NCBI RefSeq assembly: GCF_003946335.1
Contig: NZ_RHNX01000014.1
Location: forward strand, 1-64,000
Source: Levilactobacillus fujinensis
GTDB taxonomy: Bacteria > Bacillota > Bacilli > Lactobacillales > Lactobacillaceae
Length of the DNA stretch: 64,000 nt
Direction: 5' to 3'
The notes under the pieces are model-generated. The model was not told the DNA's origin and made no database searches. It was given only the letters and a program-made list of their open reading frames with translations. Below are positions 23,506 to 33,863 of this stretch, one piece after another. Position numbers and translations under genes: made by a program. The number at the start of each line of letters is the position of its first letter. The stretch's first letter is position 1.

Positions 23506-26257
23506 TATCACCTTCCTTTACATATTTTAAGCCGAACTTTGCGGAATACGTGAGCTGCCAGCCAGCAAACGTCACCGATAAGTTTTCATCCAGCGGTAAG
23601 GCCAATGCCCCCTTAAGCCAGACATCGCTTTGCCATCCCAAGAAATAGCGACCGGTCAGCTTTTCGAGAGTGTCAATCGCTTGATCAATTCGCGGTGTTA
23701 CCGCAGCAGGGAGCCGAATCACTTGCTGTGCAATATCCTGTGAAGAAACGTCACTTAAACGTCGACCATCTAGTAAGAGATTACCCTCGTTCGTATGCTG
23801 AACCAGGATCACCTCCAGCGATTCTCTAATATCCCGAACAGCTGCGCTTGCCTTCTGTTCATCCTGATCAACTTTACCTAAATCACGACCCAGCCAATCA
23901 TGAATTGTGGCCCCGGATTTCAATTTAGGGTTGGCAATTTGAAAGACACGGGCCTTTCCTTTTTCAATTTTTATATCATTATCGAATTTAATCCTAGCAT
24001 CAGCGATATCGGCAACTTCAGCATCCGTTACAGAATCATAAACTCGCTGAACTAGTGGTGAAATATCGTCTGGCAGGTTAATGACATCCTTCAAGAAATG
24101 ATCCGTCTTCATCAGCAAATATTTACCGTAAACTGCCTCATTACCATTCCCATAATTATTAGGCCCCTCAATTCCCAGAATAAAGACTTGTGGTGTCTTC
24201 AAAGCTTCTGGTCGAACAATTTGGTGACGATGTAAGCGACCTGCCCGTTGTAGAATCAAATCCATTGGCGCAATATCCGTATACATGACATCAAAGTCAA
24301 TATCCAATGACTGTTCCAAAACTTGGGTCCCAATAACAATCAGTTTATCTGGTCGCTGACCATGCTTACCAATTGCTGCTTGCAGCTTATCTTCCTGTGC
24401 CACTCGATCAGTTGCTAGAAAAGCCGAATGCAAGACCATCAGTTTAATATCAGCCGGTACTTTCTCTGCCAACTCCTGCGCGCGTTTAACCGTATTGACG
24501 ATAATTCCAGCAACTCCGCCACCGCTAATCTGATCAACGGCGTGCGCAACGAGGTCTTCATCAGACACGTTTAAACGTTGAATCTGTAACTTAGTTGGTT
24601 GCTGATCACTCTGACCCGGAAAGGATGTCACCTGCTTAAGTTGATGACCGTCTAACAAGCTCAGTAGTGGATAAGCTTGCGTATTCTCCCAATCTTCGGG
24701 GGCCTCCAAAGCATATTTCGGACCATATTCTCCCTTTAAGTAAGCCTCCAATAGAAGATTCCGTTTGTTCTTAGGTAATGTTGCGGACAAAATTATGATA
24801 GGGACGTGGTAGGCGCCCAGCCATCTCAAGGCCTTATACAAATACTGATTCATGTACGCATCATAGGCATGAACTTCATCAATCACGACTACTTTGCCAC
24901 TGAAGCCTAAATGTCGGAGGAAAAGGTGTTTTTGCTTCAACCCCAACAATAGGAGATTATCAATTGTACCTACCGTAAACTTCGTCAAAATTGATTTTTT
25001 CCCGGAGAACCAGCTATTGACGACCACCTTACCCAATCCATCGTCAGTATCATAAATATTCGTTGTCTCAGGAAGTGATTGATATCTATGATTAAATTGA
25101 GATTTTCCATGCATCAATCTAATCTGTAGATTTTCAGTCTGTTGCTTTGCAAGAAACGCTACCCAATCATCTACCCGATCAAACATGGCATTAGTCGTTG
25201 CCTGCGTCGGAAGTCCCATAAACAGGCCATCCCGACCAGTAACGTGCGCTAGTTGTTCCGCTGCCAATAAGGCAATTTCGGTCTTCCCAATTCCCATTGG
25301 TGCTTCAATAATCACCATTCCCGGGTCTAGTGTATCGGCGATTGCCTGTGTCATTGCCCTTTGAACTGGACGTGGTTCAAACCCCCATCTAATTTTATAT
25401 GGGTTATGCTTAGGATCCGTCAGATCCACACGTTGAGGATTCCACTCACCACCGACATCCCAAGCGATCATAGCTTTTTGGTATCGCTCTTTGATGCTAT
25501 CTTCTGGCCAAGATTGATCCAGCGGAATTAAAGGAAAAAGCGGTATTTTCTTATCTTTATCTAAGTACTCACTGGATGCCAGCCAATCTGCCATGATTAG
25601 TAAGCCTTCTAGAATAACCGCTTGCGGCTGTGTTATGTCAGGAATCTCCTTGACTGTTCGATACCCCGAAGAGGTCAACCCGTATTCAAAAAGTTCTTTT
25701 TGTACGTCTATCCAAGGCGCTTGGATCTTAGCCTCTTTGTCACTCTGATAATAGTTGGCCGTATAATTGCTGATCTGATCATCTGGAGGACAGCTGGCTG
25801 GTTTGCCATGATGGCCACCAATGATAGCGCCAATCGAATTGGGAACGTCAAATCCTTCCAAAATGGCTTCCCCCGCTAAAGCATGCGGTGATTCTTTTGC
25901 CGATGCTAAATCTAGATGATTAAAATCAATAAAACCTACTCGGATCAGCTTTGACTTTAAATATTCGTCCAATGATTTGTCGCGGTCATAGGATTCTTTG
26001 TCTTGGAAAGCTGGCGTCGCCTTACCAATATCGTGAAGAAATCCTACTATTTTGACTAAGTTCTGTGCCTCCGTCGCGGACAATGTTCCCTGTAGCAATC
26101 GCCGCTGCCCTGGACTTAGCCATTGATTAAAAAGATAATTTGCCACATTTTGTGTGTCTAGTAAATGCACGATGAGTGGTAGCCATGCCTGTTGACCGTC
26201 CTCTGATTGTTTTTTGGCCCACAGCGCTGCTGCACGCCTCGATATTTCCACTGTCAT
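23492..26257 (-). CDS. cas3: CRISPR-associated helicase/nuclease Cas3
   Basis: 921-aa effector with an N-terminal HD nuclease and an SF2 helicase. Seen: FLHDIGK (H75-D76), Walker A APMGIGKTE, DEVH box VVIDEVHAYD, SATLPK motif III, and a motif VI segment QRAGRLHRH. It degrades DNA after Cascade makes the R-loop. Start caveat: AAGG abuts the ATG at 26257, and the GTG two codons in (26251) has a better 6-nt spacing, so the real protein may be 919 aa. First gene of the cas operon. Confidence 0.96.
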   Translation of the reverse strand: MTVEISRRAAALWAKKQSEDGQQAWLPLIVHLLDTQNVANYLFNQWLSPGQRRLLQGTLSATEAQNLVKIVGFLHDIGKATPAFQDKESYDRDKSLDEYLKSKLIRVGFIDFNHLDLASAKESPHALAGEAILEGFDVPNSIGAIIGGHHGKPASCPPDDQISNYTANYYQSDKEAKIQAPWIDVQKELFEYGLTSSGYRTVKEIPDITQPQAVILEGLLIMADWLASSEYLDKDKKIPLFPLIPLDQSWPEDSIKERYQKAMIAWDVGGEWNPQRVDLTDPKHNPYKIRWGFEPRPVQRAMTQAIADTLDPGMVIIEAPMGIGKTEIALLAAEQLAHVTGRDGLFMGLPTQATTNAMFDRVDDWVAFLAKQQTENLQIRLMHGKSQFNHRYQSLPETTNIYDTDDGLGKVVVNSWFSGKKSILTKFTVGTIDNLLLLGLKQKHLFLRHLGFSGKVVVIDEVHAYDAYMNQYLYKALRWLGAYHVPIIILSATLPKNKRNLLLEAYLKGEYGPKYALEAPEDWENTQAYPLLSLLDGHQLKQVTSFPGQSDQQPTKLQIQRLNVSDEDLVAHAVDQISGGGVAGIIVNTVKRAQELAEKVPADIKLMVLHSAFLATDRVAQEDKLQAAIGKHGQRPDKLIVIGTQVLEQSLDIDFDVMYTDIAPMDLILQRAGRLHRHQIVRPEALKTPQVFILGIEGPNNYGNGNEAVYGKYLLMKTDHFLKDVINLPDDISPLVQRVYDSVTDAEVADIADARIKFDNDIKIEKGKARVFQIANPKLKSGATIHDWLGRDLGKVDQDEQKASAAVRDIRESLEVILVQHTNEGNLLLDGRRLSDVSSQDIAQQVIRLPAAVTPRIDQAIDTLEKLTGRYFLGWQSDVWLKGALALPLDENLSVTFAGWQLTYSAKFGLKYVKEGDNGGQ

Positions 26258-26345
26258 CCTTATCGTCCACTTTCTGTGATTTAGAAAACTATATGGTTCC
26301 GCTCTCCCTATTGTTTATACAACTATATATCTTATTGCTATTCTT

Positions 26346-26374
26346 AAGATACAATTTGAAGAGTTTTACGTCAA
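26346..26374 (-). promoter_or_regulatory. candidate promoter of the cas operon
   Basis: On the minus strand: TTGACG (26369-26374), 17-nt spacer, TATCTT (26346-26351), about 90 nt before the cas3 start. It is the only good sigma-A match seen in the AT-rich 26258-26600 gap, which otherwise holds nothing recognisable. Confidence 0.6.
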
Positions 26375-26606
26375 TACAATAAACACACAAAATAATTTGT
26401 AGTAGTTTATAAATAATGTAAAAATGAAAACGTTGGTGTACACACATTCATTTTATGCTTGAAATCTACATTAAATAAGATCTTCTCCAGTGTGAAAATC
26501 TTACTTTAGTCTAAACGGACCTTCCTCCTTTCCCACAGGCAATAGATTTAATTTCTTACCACAATACTTTTTAAACATAGCCTCATATTTGCTGTAAAGA
26601 TATCTA

Positions 26607-28647
26607 GTATCACCCCACACACCTGTGGGGAATACTCTAATTTGTCATGCATCGTGAAAGCTAACCAAGGATCACCCCCACACCTGCGGGGAATACCTAT
26701 CAGCGCCAAGAACTCTTTCCAAAGGGTGAGGATCACCCCCACACCTGTGGGGAATACGCGCATCATCACCCGTGAAGGAAGCCCGATTAAGGATCACCCC
26801 CACACCTGTGGGGAATACGCTGACTCTTTTGAACCATCGAACTGCTCGGCAGGATCACCCCCACACCTGTGGGGAATACCATACCAGTGACACTTAAAAA
26901 TTAAAGGAGTGAGGATCACCCCCACACCTGTGGGGAATACGCTTGGCACGGTGCCCCAACGGCCGCTGCTATAGGATCACCCCCACACCTGTGGGGAATA
27001 CTGTAGTAATCCCGTTGACGCTTCGATATACATGGGATCACCCCCACACCTGTGGGGAATACCGAGTTTTGTGATCTAAGCTAAAAACAATGTCAGGATC
27101 ACCCCCACACCTGTGGGGAATACTCGATCCCGATAGTATGCCGTATGAGCGAGAAAGGATCACCCCCACACCTGTGGGGAATACTTAACTGCTGTCGCGA
27201 TAGCCGCCATCATTTTAGGATCACCCCCACACCTGTGGGGAATACGGAGCGGTCGGCAGTGGCTGGAACCAGAATTAAGGATCACCCCCACACCTGTGGG
27301 GAATACTGCTTTTTTTATGCCCTTTTTTACCGGCGGGCGGGATCACCCCCACACCTGTGGGGAATACACGACAGCAATAACACCCGTATCCTTAATATTA
27401 GGATCACCCCCACACCTGTGGGGAATACCCCCGCTTTCAGAGTAGAATTACTGTAGAATAAGGATCACCCCCACACCTGTGGGGAATACAGACAAAAGTT
27501 ATACGTGGGCCGGAGATGATGAGGATCACCCCCACACCTGTGGGGAATACTGCTTTGAAGGACATCATGCTTCTGATGCCTCAGGATCACCCCCACACCT
27601 GTGGGGAATACAGATTTCCGCGACATACCATTTCCTGATGAGTCAGGATCACCCCCACACCTGTGGGGAATACTTCGATGACGGGTCGCCTGGTGAGTGA
27701 AGTCGAGGATCACCCCCACACCTGTGGGGAATACTACGCCACCAACTGGTACGGTGACTATCATGAAGGATCACCCCCACACCTGTGGGGAATACCCGTT
27801 GTAACATCAGACTTAGTTGCCACGTCAAGGATCACCCCCACACCTGTGGGGAATACTGATTGTTTAGATACTCCTAATTTATCAGCTGGATCACCCCCAC
27901 ACCTGTGGGGAATACGTACCAATACATCAACCTCAATCATCGAACGTGGGATCACCCCCACACCTGTGGGGAATACTAATGATACCTCCATTTTTTATGT
28001 CTTAGCTAAGGATCACCCCCACACCTGTGGGGAATACGAAACACAAGAACTGGTTCAAAAATCTGTTTAAGGATCACCCCCACACCTGTGGGGAATACTG
28101 CCCAATACGATCATTAATCCGGAAGACTCAAGGATCACCCCCACACCTGTGGGGAATACGGCCTGGCTTTGGCCGGCAACTACGTCGACCAAGGATCACC
28201 CCCACACCTGTGGGGAATACAAGGTAAACGACAAGCTTACGAAGATAGCGACGGGATCACCCCCACACCTGTGGGGAATACTAAATACGTGCCGGTTGCG
28301 ATACTTAGCGTTTGGGATCACCCCCACACCTGTGGGGAATACATCATTTGATATATGTGTTCATTCTACCTGTTAGGATCACCCCCACACCTGTGGGGAA
28401 TACCATTGTTTCAGGGACCGTAACTCATTGGGTATAGGATCACCCCCACACCTGTGGGGAATACAAACTTACCAATACTGCTGAATATCAAAAGCAGGGA
28501 TCACCCCCACACCTGTGGGGAATACCAAAGTCTAAGACGATTATTAAACCTCAATCCAGGATCACCCCCACACCTGTGGGGAATACGGCCAATATTCATC
28601 TACAAATACTGCACGCAAGGGATCACCCCCACACCTGTGGGGAATAC
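26607..28647 (-). CRISPR. CRISPR array 2, type I-E, 34 repeats and 33 spacers
   Basis: The 28-bp repeat is the same as in array 1 except that the plus-strand end reads GAATAC instead of GAACAC in every unit, so the minus strand begins GTATTCC. Period is 61 bp, with one 62-bp unit (27584 to 27646) and one 59-bp unit (27829 to 27888). The repeat at 26607 has rearranged bases (ACCCCACACACC) and the second carries one T-to-C change, marking the distal end. The leader side is at 28648. Confidence 0.98.
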
Positions 28648-28746
28648 ACTAAACAAACGCCGTCACACCAGCATTCTATTTTTCCAAAAGTCCCTTTTTC
28701 CTTTAACTTGCTTCTTTAGCATACCTCAGTAATTTACGATTAACAA
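28648..28746 (-). promoter_or_regulatory. array 2 leader with candidate promoter
   Basis: 28648-28711 matches the array 1 flank at 56/64 positions, including the sequence that is coding in cas2/dnaQ. Just upstream is TTGTTA (28741-28746), a 17-nt spacer and TATGCT (28718-28723) on the minus strand. This would start transcription about 60 nt before the first repeat. Confidence 0.6.
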
Positions 28747-28903
28747 TCGATAAAATGTCACCCACAAAGTAAATTAAGACCATAAATAAGCTCCAATTCA
28801 AATTAGCCACTAGTTGTTCTTTCATCGTGATCAGCATCTGAAATTCATCATTGCTAGTCTCCTATATCAAGTTCAGGCCGTCATCATTTCTAAAAAACTG
28901 CAT
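28703..28903 (-). pseudogene. decayed small membrane protein ORF in the array 2 leader
   Basis: A frame starting MQFFRNDDGLNLI meets a TAG stop, then continues as ETSNDEFQ, KEQLVANLNWSLFMVLIYFVG, DILSIVNRKLLRYAKEAS and a TAA at 28703-28705. One hydrophobic segment is present. Its 3' end coincides with the leader-like duplication. It has no good ribosome site, so this may be a remnant or chance. Confidence 0.3.
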
Positions 28904-28943
28904 AAAAAAATGGCCCCCCATTCCTGTGAATGGGCGGACCATT
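28904..28943 (-). terminator. rho-independent terminator, minus strand
   Basis: AATGGTCCGCCCATTC and GAATGGGGGGCCATT pair around a short loop, followed on the minus strand by T7. It would end transcripts from the acetyltransferase pseudogene before they enter the array 2 leader. The 28947-29249 stretch has no gene that I recognise. Confidence 0.75.
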
Positions 28944-29249
28944 TTAAAATCTAAGAAACTCCGGCTTGCTAACCAATCTCTCTGAATCACGTTATTAGCA
29001 TCTCTTAAACTCTAATAGTTAACTATACACGTTATTTATGTACTTGTCAAAGGTTATTTTGTATCTTCTTACTACAGACGATTTTTTGTTATCAATTTCA
29101 AGTAAAACCGTCCTCTAACCTCCGCCGGCAATTATAACGACATATCATCATTCCTGTTGCCACTCTTGAAATGGCTTGTTGGACCGGTACTTTTGTTACG
29201 TCCTCACCAGTCTGAGATAGCGATACACACATTCACACGCCATCCACGC

Positions 29250-30042
29250 CTAGCTCGTATAAGTATACGTCTTGAATTTTTCTTCAGCAAAATCGACACA
29301 CTGCCGCATATCAATGACCCGCAGTTTACCCTTAGGTAGGTCCTCCTTGGCCATCCCGGTACCTTGCGCCTCAAATTCACGCTCCAACTTTAAAAAATCG
29401 TAGGTCTCTAATTCGACATTTTTAAACGTCACCATTTTCTTTTGTGGATGTAAAAAGTCTCCCATCTCAACTGGTGCGGTCTCCTCAATGACCTTAATGT
29501 TTCGATTGATCCTGGTTTCCGCCAAATGGAGCGCTGTGTTTGTCTCAAAATTTGTTCCAATTAAGACTAGCTTGGCATGCAGTTCATACAATCTCCCTAA
29601 CACGCCATCATCCCCGAATGGAAAATCGTATGTTGTATCTGTGGTCAACCATTTTGCTCGGCTTCCCCACGCCGTAAAAGAGTCTAGCGGATTCATCGAT
29701 CGCACAACGCCCGGGTAGTTTCGAAATAGTTCGACCACCTCACTCTGACCAATTGCAGGCGTCAGGCGTTTGCTGTAACCCATGGTTCGCTCTCGAATTG
29801 GCTGCCAGTTTTCCTCTGGTTCTGGACCCTCTGTCCACAATGAGGGGTCCGATAGTTCCGGTGTCTGGCTGGGCATGACCACATTTCCAGTTGGTCCCAC
29901 GGCCTGACAGAGTGCTGTAATAACGGCCCGGCTGTCCCCGGTGATCCAGTCAAATGCTTTGGACCATAACACTATCACCCGCAACAACACCTGCATTTTG
30001 GAGTTGCTTTAGAAAATCCTGTGTTCCATACGGTTTGCTCAT
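29250..30042 (-). pseudogene. aminoglycoside N(3)-acetyltransferase-like gene, frameshifted
   Basis: The frame from ATG 30042 reads MSKPYGTQDFLKQLQNAG, VVAGDSVMV, then hits a stop. The next frame continues SKAFDWITGDSRAVITALCQAVGPTGNVVMP and then LWTEGPEPEENW to the end. The joint near 29962 fits the AAC(3)/YokD family if the usual V-H-S after the first strand is restored, i.e. a deletion of about 4 nt. With the N-terminus cut off, acetyl-CoA binding is unlikely. The resistance role is uncertain, since chromosomal YokD-like members often do not confer resistance. Confidence 0.7.
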
Positions 30043-30177
30043 CGTTACTCTTCTCTCGTAGATTAAATTTTAATTGTAGTTCTCATAATCAGTTCTCATA
30101 ATCATCCCAATTTTCAGAACTAGCTCTGGCTCCCATCTAACCAAGATCAAAAATGATTTGATTGATTTGCTCCCCCC

Positions 30178-30205
30178 TTGAAAAGTTAACCCATTATAGT
30201 ATAAT
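30178..30205 (+). promoter_or_regulatory. sigma-A promoter for the 92-aa membrane protein
   Basis: TTGAAA (30178-30183), 16-nt spacer, TATAAT (30200-30205). The start codon is 114 nt further on. Confidence 0.65.
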
Positions 30206-30318
30206 TCTAATCATAGATGGCAATTCTCATCTAAATTTAACGTTAATTGGCGACATCCTAGCTGGCTTGGGGTAGGCTGGCTAGTCAGTTAGCGGGAATC
30301 AGGGAAGAAGCGGGGAAA

Positions 30319-30597
30319 ATGAATAGAGTATTACGGCCTAGCATTAAAGGCCTGTTTCGAATCGGCATGTTCGATTTTTACGCCTTTCTGCTTGTTGGCA
30401 TGTCCTTAATTTTCGAAGTGCCGGCAAAGGTAATGTATCCAATGGGGACGGTCTTAGCCATCATCTTTGCCTTATCAACCTGTATCACCATTAGCGGTAT
30501 GGTTCTTAATCACCTCTATCGTGAGCCAGAGAGCTATACTATTTTGGTCTTGCAGGCTGCCTTTACAATCATCCTTATCGTAGCATTGAATTCTTAA
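30319..30597 (+). CDS. small integral membrane protein of unknown function
   Basis: 92 aa with three hydrophobic stretches (roughly residues 18-35, 40-62 and 74-90) and a basic N-terminus (MNRVLRPSIKGLFR). GGGGAAA precedes the ATG, a near-consensus promoter lies upstream and a clear terminator follows, so it is probably a real one-gene unit. No family recognised. Confidence 0.6.
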   Translation: MNRVLRPSIKGLFRIGMFDFYAFLLVGMSLIFEVPAKVMYPMGTVLAIIFALSTCITISGMVLNHLYREPESYTILVLQAAFTIILIVALNS

Positions 30598-30606
30598 TAA
30601 ATATCC

Positions 30607-30638
30607 GGACTAAGTTAACCCGACTTAGTCCTTTTTTA
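30607..30638 (+). terminator. rho-independent terminator
   Basis: GGACTAAGT (30607-30615) and ACTTAGTCC (30623-30631) followed by T6. Confidence 0.9.
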
Positions 30639-30763
30639 ATACCCAAGCATAGCAAGCTTGGCAAGACTTCGACATGACTTCTGTGATGAGAACACCCTCC
30701 TCATCTGGCGCTCCCCTGTTAGACTTTACTTTTTAGCCGAAGCGATGTCCTAATCTCCTAACG

Positions 30764-31252
30764 TCAACGCGGTCTTTGCCGCAGCCAAGATACCAGCTTC
30801 ATCACCCCAGCCAGCACAACTAGCACTGGACCAAAGAGAATCAGTAAAAACGTCGCCCATAGGTGTTCAGCAAATATCAGGACTGGATTAAGAATCTCAT
30901 CGGTACTTTGTGTGGTTCCAGTCGTATACTCCCAAGGATTGGCGGCTACTCCCTTTGGTGTCCACCGACGATTCTCATGACTATTTCCCACATCTTGGCG
31001 ATGCATGGACAACGCTCGGTGCTTATACGTTTCAAACCGTTCGCCATTTTTACTATACAAACTCTGATACTTGTTCCGTAGCGCTGGGTAACAGAGTAGC
31101 CAGCTCAAAAATATCCAGGTGGTGAAATAGGTGACGGGAATCGTCCAGCCCATCCTGGTGTGCTTCAGATCCCAGGTCAGTAAAACCAGCATGATGACCA
31201 CACCCTTTAGTAGTGTCAGTACGTAATGCCTAGCTTTTTGCCGCTTTGTCAT
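30764..31252 (-). CDS. membrane protein of unknown function
   Basis: 162 aa from the ATG at 31252. Two N-terminal hydrophobic segments (about residues 14-30 and 38-57), a polar middle of about 70 residues, and a C-terminal hydrophobic segment (about 130-152) ending in basic residues WLRQRPR. The start is uncertain: AGAAGGG lies 12 nt upstream, and a TTG nine codons earlier is also possible. No domain recognised. Confidence 0.5.
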   Translation of the reverse strand: MTKRQKARHYVLTLLKGVVIMLVLLTWDLKHTRMGWTIPVTYFTTWIFLSWLLCYPALRNKYQSLYSKNGERFETYKHRALSMHRQDVGNSHENRRWTPKGVAANPWEYTTGTTQSTDEILNPVLIFAEHLWATFLLILFGPVLVVLAGVMKLVSWLRQRPR

Positions 31253-31373
31253 GAGGAAATATTTCCCTTCTCTGGCCAATTAGGCCTTCATTTTTGTTAA
31301 ACCTATCATCGTCCAATCGTTATGCCTTAATTATTTACAAACCGACCTAAAAGGACCCAACCGCTCACCATTT

Positions 31374-31980
31374 TTACCCTTCAAAATGGTAAGTCAGCTC
31401 TTCCACCGTATATGGTCGATCCGTGCGGGCCGGTTCCAAGAAGGTATCCCCGACCCTAATTCCACAAGCCCGCGCCGCCGTAATCGCAAACTCACGGAAA
31501 AATTGAAAACTCGCCGTGATAACGCCATTGTCTGAAACGACCGGCTGACGAACCAAGTTTTGTTTTGGAATGAACGGATTTTTCTCATACGTTTCCTCAA
31601 AGAGTCCCCCCGTAAACTTAGCGTCAGCTAACAGTCCCGCCTTCGCTAATAAAATCGGTGAACTCGACATAGCCGCAATGATTGGTCGTTTACTGGGTGT
31701 CTTCAACTGTGCCAGAAAATCCACGTTGCGGCCATCGCCTAACGGAACATGGTAATCATCAATACCTGGGAGAATCAACAAGTCGTACTCTAGCGGGTTG
31801 ACTTGTGAGAACTCATTTTGCGCCAAAACTTCTAAGGAATCCTCTCCCGTGTACGCCTTTTGTTCCGCACCAACCGTTGTCATTTTCCAATCATCTTGAA
31901 AAACCAAGATTTCAGTTAAGGCCGCAATCTCAAAGTTACAAAAAGCCGGGATATAACATGACTAGAAATCGTTTCATCAT
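31374..31980 (-). pseudogene. DJ-1/PfpI family protein gene, frameshifted in a homopolymer
   Basis: From ATG 31977/31980, behind AAGGGGTG, the frame reads MKRFLVMLYPGF. One extra T in the run at 31940-31944 (A5 on the plus strand) then breaks it. In the corrected frame it continues CNFEIAALTEILVFQDDWKM, then YDLLILPGIDDY and the rest of a DJ-1-like glutamine amidotransferase fold. The nucleophile elbow reads AAMSSSP, where many family members have a Cys. About 200 aa if intact. A sequencing error in the run cannot be excluded. Confidence 0.65.
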
Positions 31981-32193
31981 TGGCACCCCTTTTCTTAATC
32001 TGTATTATATCATCTATCATCGGTTAAATGAACATTTGATTAGATTATTCTCATTAAATACCAACTTAATCTAGTTCAATTCATTATTATCAATTTCTAG
32101 TATGAGCATAATTAGTGCTATCAACTCATTATTAGGCCATCCGTATTTCCCAAAAATTAGGTGAAATTCAGCACGCTGAGGAAGCGATCACCG

Positions 32194-33245
32194 ATGGAAG
32201 TCTTCTTTCGTAATTTCCACTACCGTATCTTCATGTTAGCCAATATTATCAGCGCCATTGGTTTCTCGCTCTTTGGTATCGTTTTTGTAATTTATGCCCG
32301 CCATATGTCACATCCGAGTTTGGCTAGTAGTGTTGCCTCCGTTGCGGGTAGCCTACCGCTCCTTTTAGATATCCTAATGGGTTATTTGGCCGATCAATCA
32401 ACGAATTATTTTCGTCTGTAACTCCGCAATCGCTTGATCCAGGGAATCTTCTACAATCATCAGCCTGTTAATGCTGGGACAAGGAAATTGGCCAGGGTTC
32501 ATCTTAATTCTATGCCTGAGCATGCTGGTCAAATTAATTGGAAGTTTTAACACCTACAGCGCTATCCCGATCATCAAAGATATCGTGGCCCCCCGAGGAT
32601 ATTTCCGAAGCAGAGGGATTTGAGTCCGGAATCAATTCAACAATTGCCGTCACTGGCGGGCTCATCGGTGCCGCACTCTTGACGACCTTCCACGATCGCT
32701 ATAGTCTATTTGCACGACTTAATTCCGTCTCTTTTTTCCTGGCACTAGTGCTACTCTTCCACGTCCGTCAGCCACAACTGCTATTTATGAACTATGGCTA
32801 CACCGTTGCCCTAGTGGGAATGATTGAATCCGTTGGCAGTATCATTGGTTTCCTTTTACCCAGACGAATTACGCAGTATCTCAGCATTTCTAAAGGAATT
32901 ATCCTGATTTACATCGTCTATGGCTTAATGCCATTGAACATTCCTTTTCTAAAGAGTCGGCCACTCTTACTCGGTATCGTTACCGTCTCAGGCATCCTTC
33001 TTGGGATTCTAAATCCCCAAGTACAAGGGAAAATGATCAACGAATTGCCCAAGAAGTCCATCGGGGCCATCATCAGTGCCTTCTATACGGTCGTTCAACT
33101 AACTATTCCCTTGGGATCATTGATTTTTGCCACCCTAGCGAATGCCCTGTCACTCAACATTTTCTGGGTCGGTCTCCTGCTATTTGATGGCGTGACTTTT
33201 ATAATCTGGTTGGTACAACGACGATATCAACGCCAAGACACCTAG
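32194..33245 (+). pseudogene. MFS transporter gene, degraded
   Basis: From ATG 32194 (behind TGAGGA) the frame encodes MEVFFRNFHYRIFMLAN and the first two helices, then has a TAA at 32419-32421. The frame then shifts near 32452, where IISLLMLGQGNWPGF continues in another frame, and shifts again at the C6 run 32589-32594, after which EDISEAEGFESGINS and the last six or so helices read through to 33245. Three separate lesions make a functional product unlikely. Overall size fits a 12-TM major facilitator with parts preserved. Confidence 0.75.
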
Positions 33246-33354
33246 GCCAACGCAAAATACCCACTTAAACTGTGATAACGCTATTAGGTTATGCTTAACC
33301 CTCAGTAACCGCCTGGAATTCCCTCCATCAACATCGGTTGACAAAGAAACAAAT

Positions 33355-33383
33355 AAAAAAGCCAACCACCGAAGTGATTGACC
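33355..33383 (-). terminator. terminator of the rimM-trmD-rplS unit
   Basis: On the minus strand GGTCAATCAC-TTCG-GTGGTTGGC is followed by T6; it lies 12 bp past the rplS stop. Confidence 0.85.
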
Positions 33384-33394
33384 CTTTTTGGTAA

Positions 33395-33751
33395 CTAGTT
33401 GCGACGACGTTCTGGGATCCGCGCTGCCTTACCGTTAAGTTCACGGAGGTAGTAGAGCTTAGCACGACGTACACGACCTTGACGAATAACGTCAATCTTA
33501 GCAACACGTGGGGAGTGTAATGGGAAGATCCGTTCCACACCGACACCGTTACTGATCTTACGTACCGTGTAAGTTGCTTGGATGCCAGCACCCTTACGCT
33601 TGATTACGACACCTTCGAACAATTGGATACGTTCGCGAGTACCTTCGACGATCCGGGCATGAACCCGAACAGTGTCTCCGGCACGGAAATCTGGAACATC
33701 GTCCCGTAATTGGTCTTGGTTGATCTTAGAAATTAAATTGTTTTGGCGCAT
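33395..33751 (-). CDS. rplS: 50S ribosomal protein L19
   Basis: 118 aa, standard length. Hallmark segments are [34 protein letters not shown] and [22 protein letters not shown] 33751 chosen from homology; a longer frame opens upstream but contains the AAAGGA site. Last gene after trmD. Confidence 0.97.
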   Translation of the reverse strand: MRQNNLISKINQDQLRDDVPDFRAGDTVRVHARIVEGTRERIQLFEGVVIKRKGAGIQATYTVRKISNGVGVERIFPLHSPRVAKIDVIRQGRVRRAKLYYLRELNGKAARIPERRRN

Positions 33752-33863
33752 AATATATTCTATCCTTTCGCCAACATTCATTCTCAGTCTCGACAGCGGA
33801 ATATTGTTTTTATGGCTAAACAGCCAAAATTAAGTGTATCATATCTCGAAATGCCTGTAAAGG
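33752..33863 (-). promoter_or_regulatory. possible L19 leader between trmD and rplS
   Basis: 112-nt untranslated stretch holding a small hairpin (TTTTGGCTGTTTAGCCATAAAA) and a purine-rich segment before rplS. Bacillota often carry an autoregulatory L19 leader here; I cannot confirm the consensus by eye. Confidence 0.3.

Noticed and set aside
26548-28376. Similar repeat-peptide frames on both strands of array 2
   Set aside because: Same cause: repeat translation, not genes.
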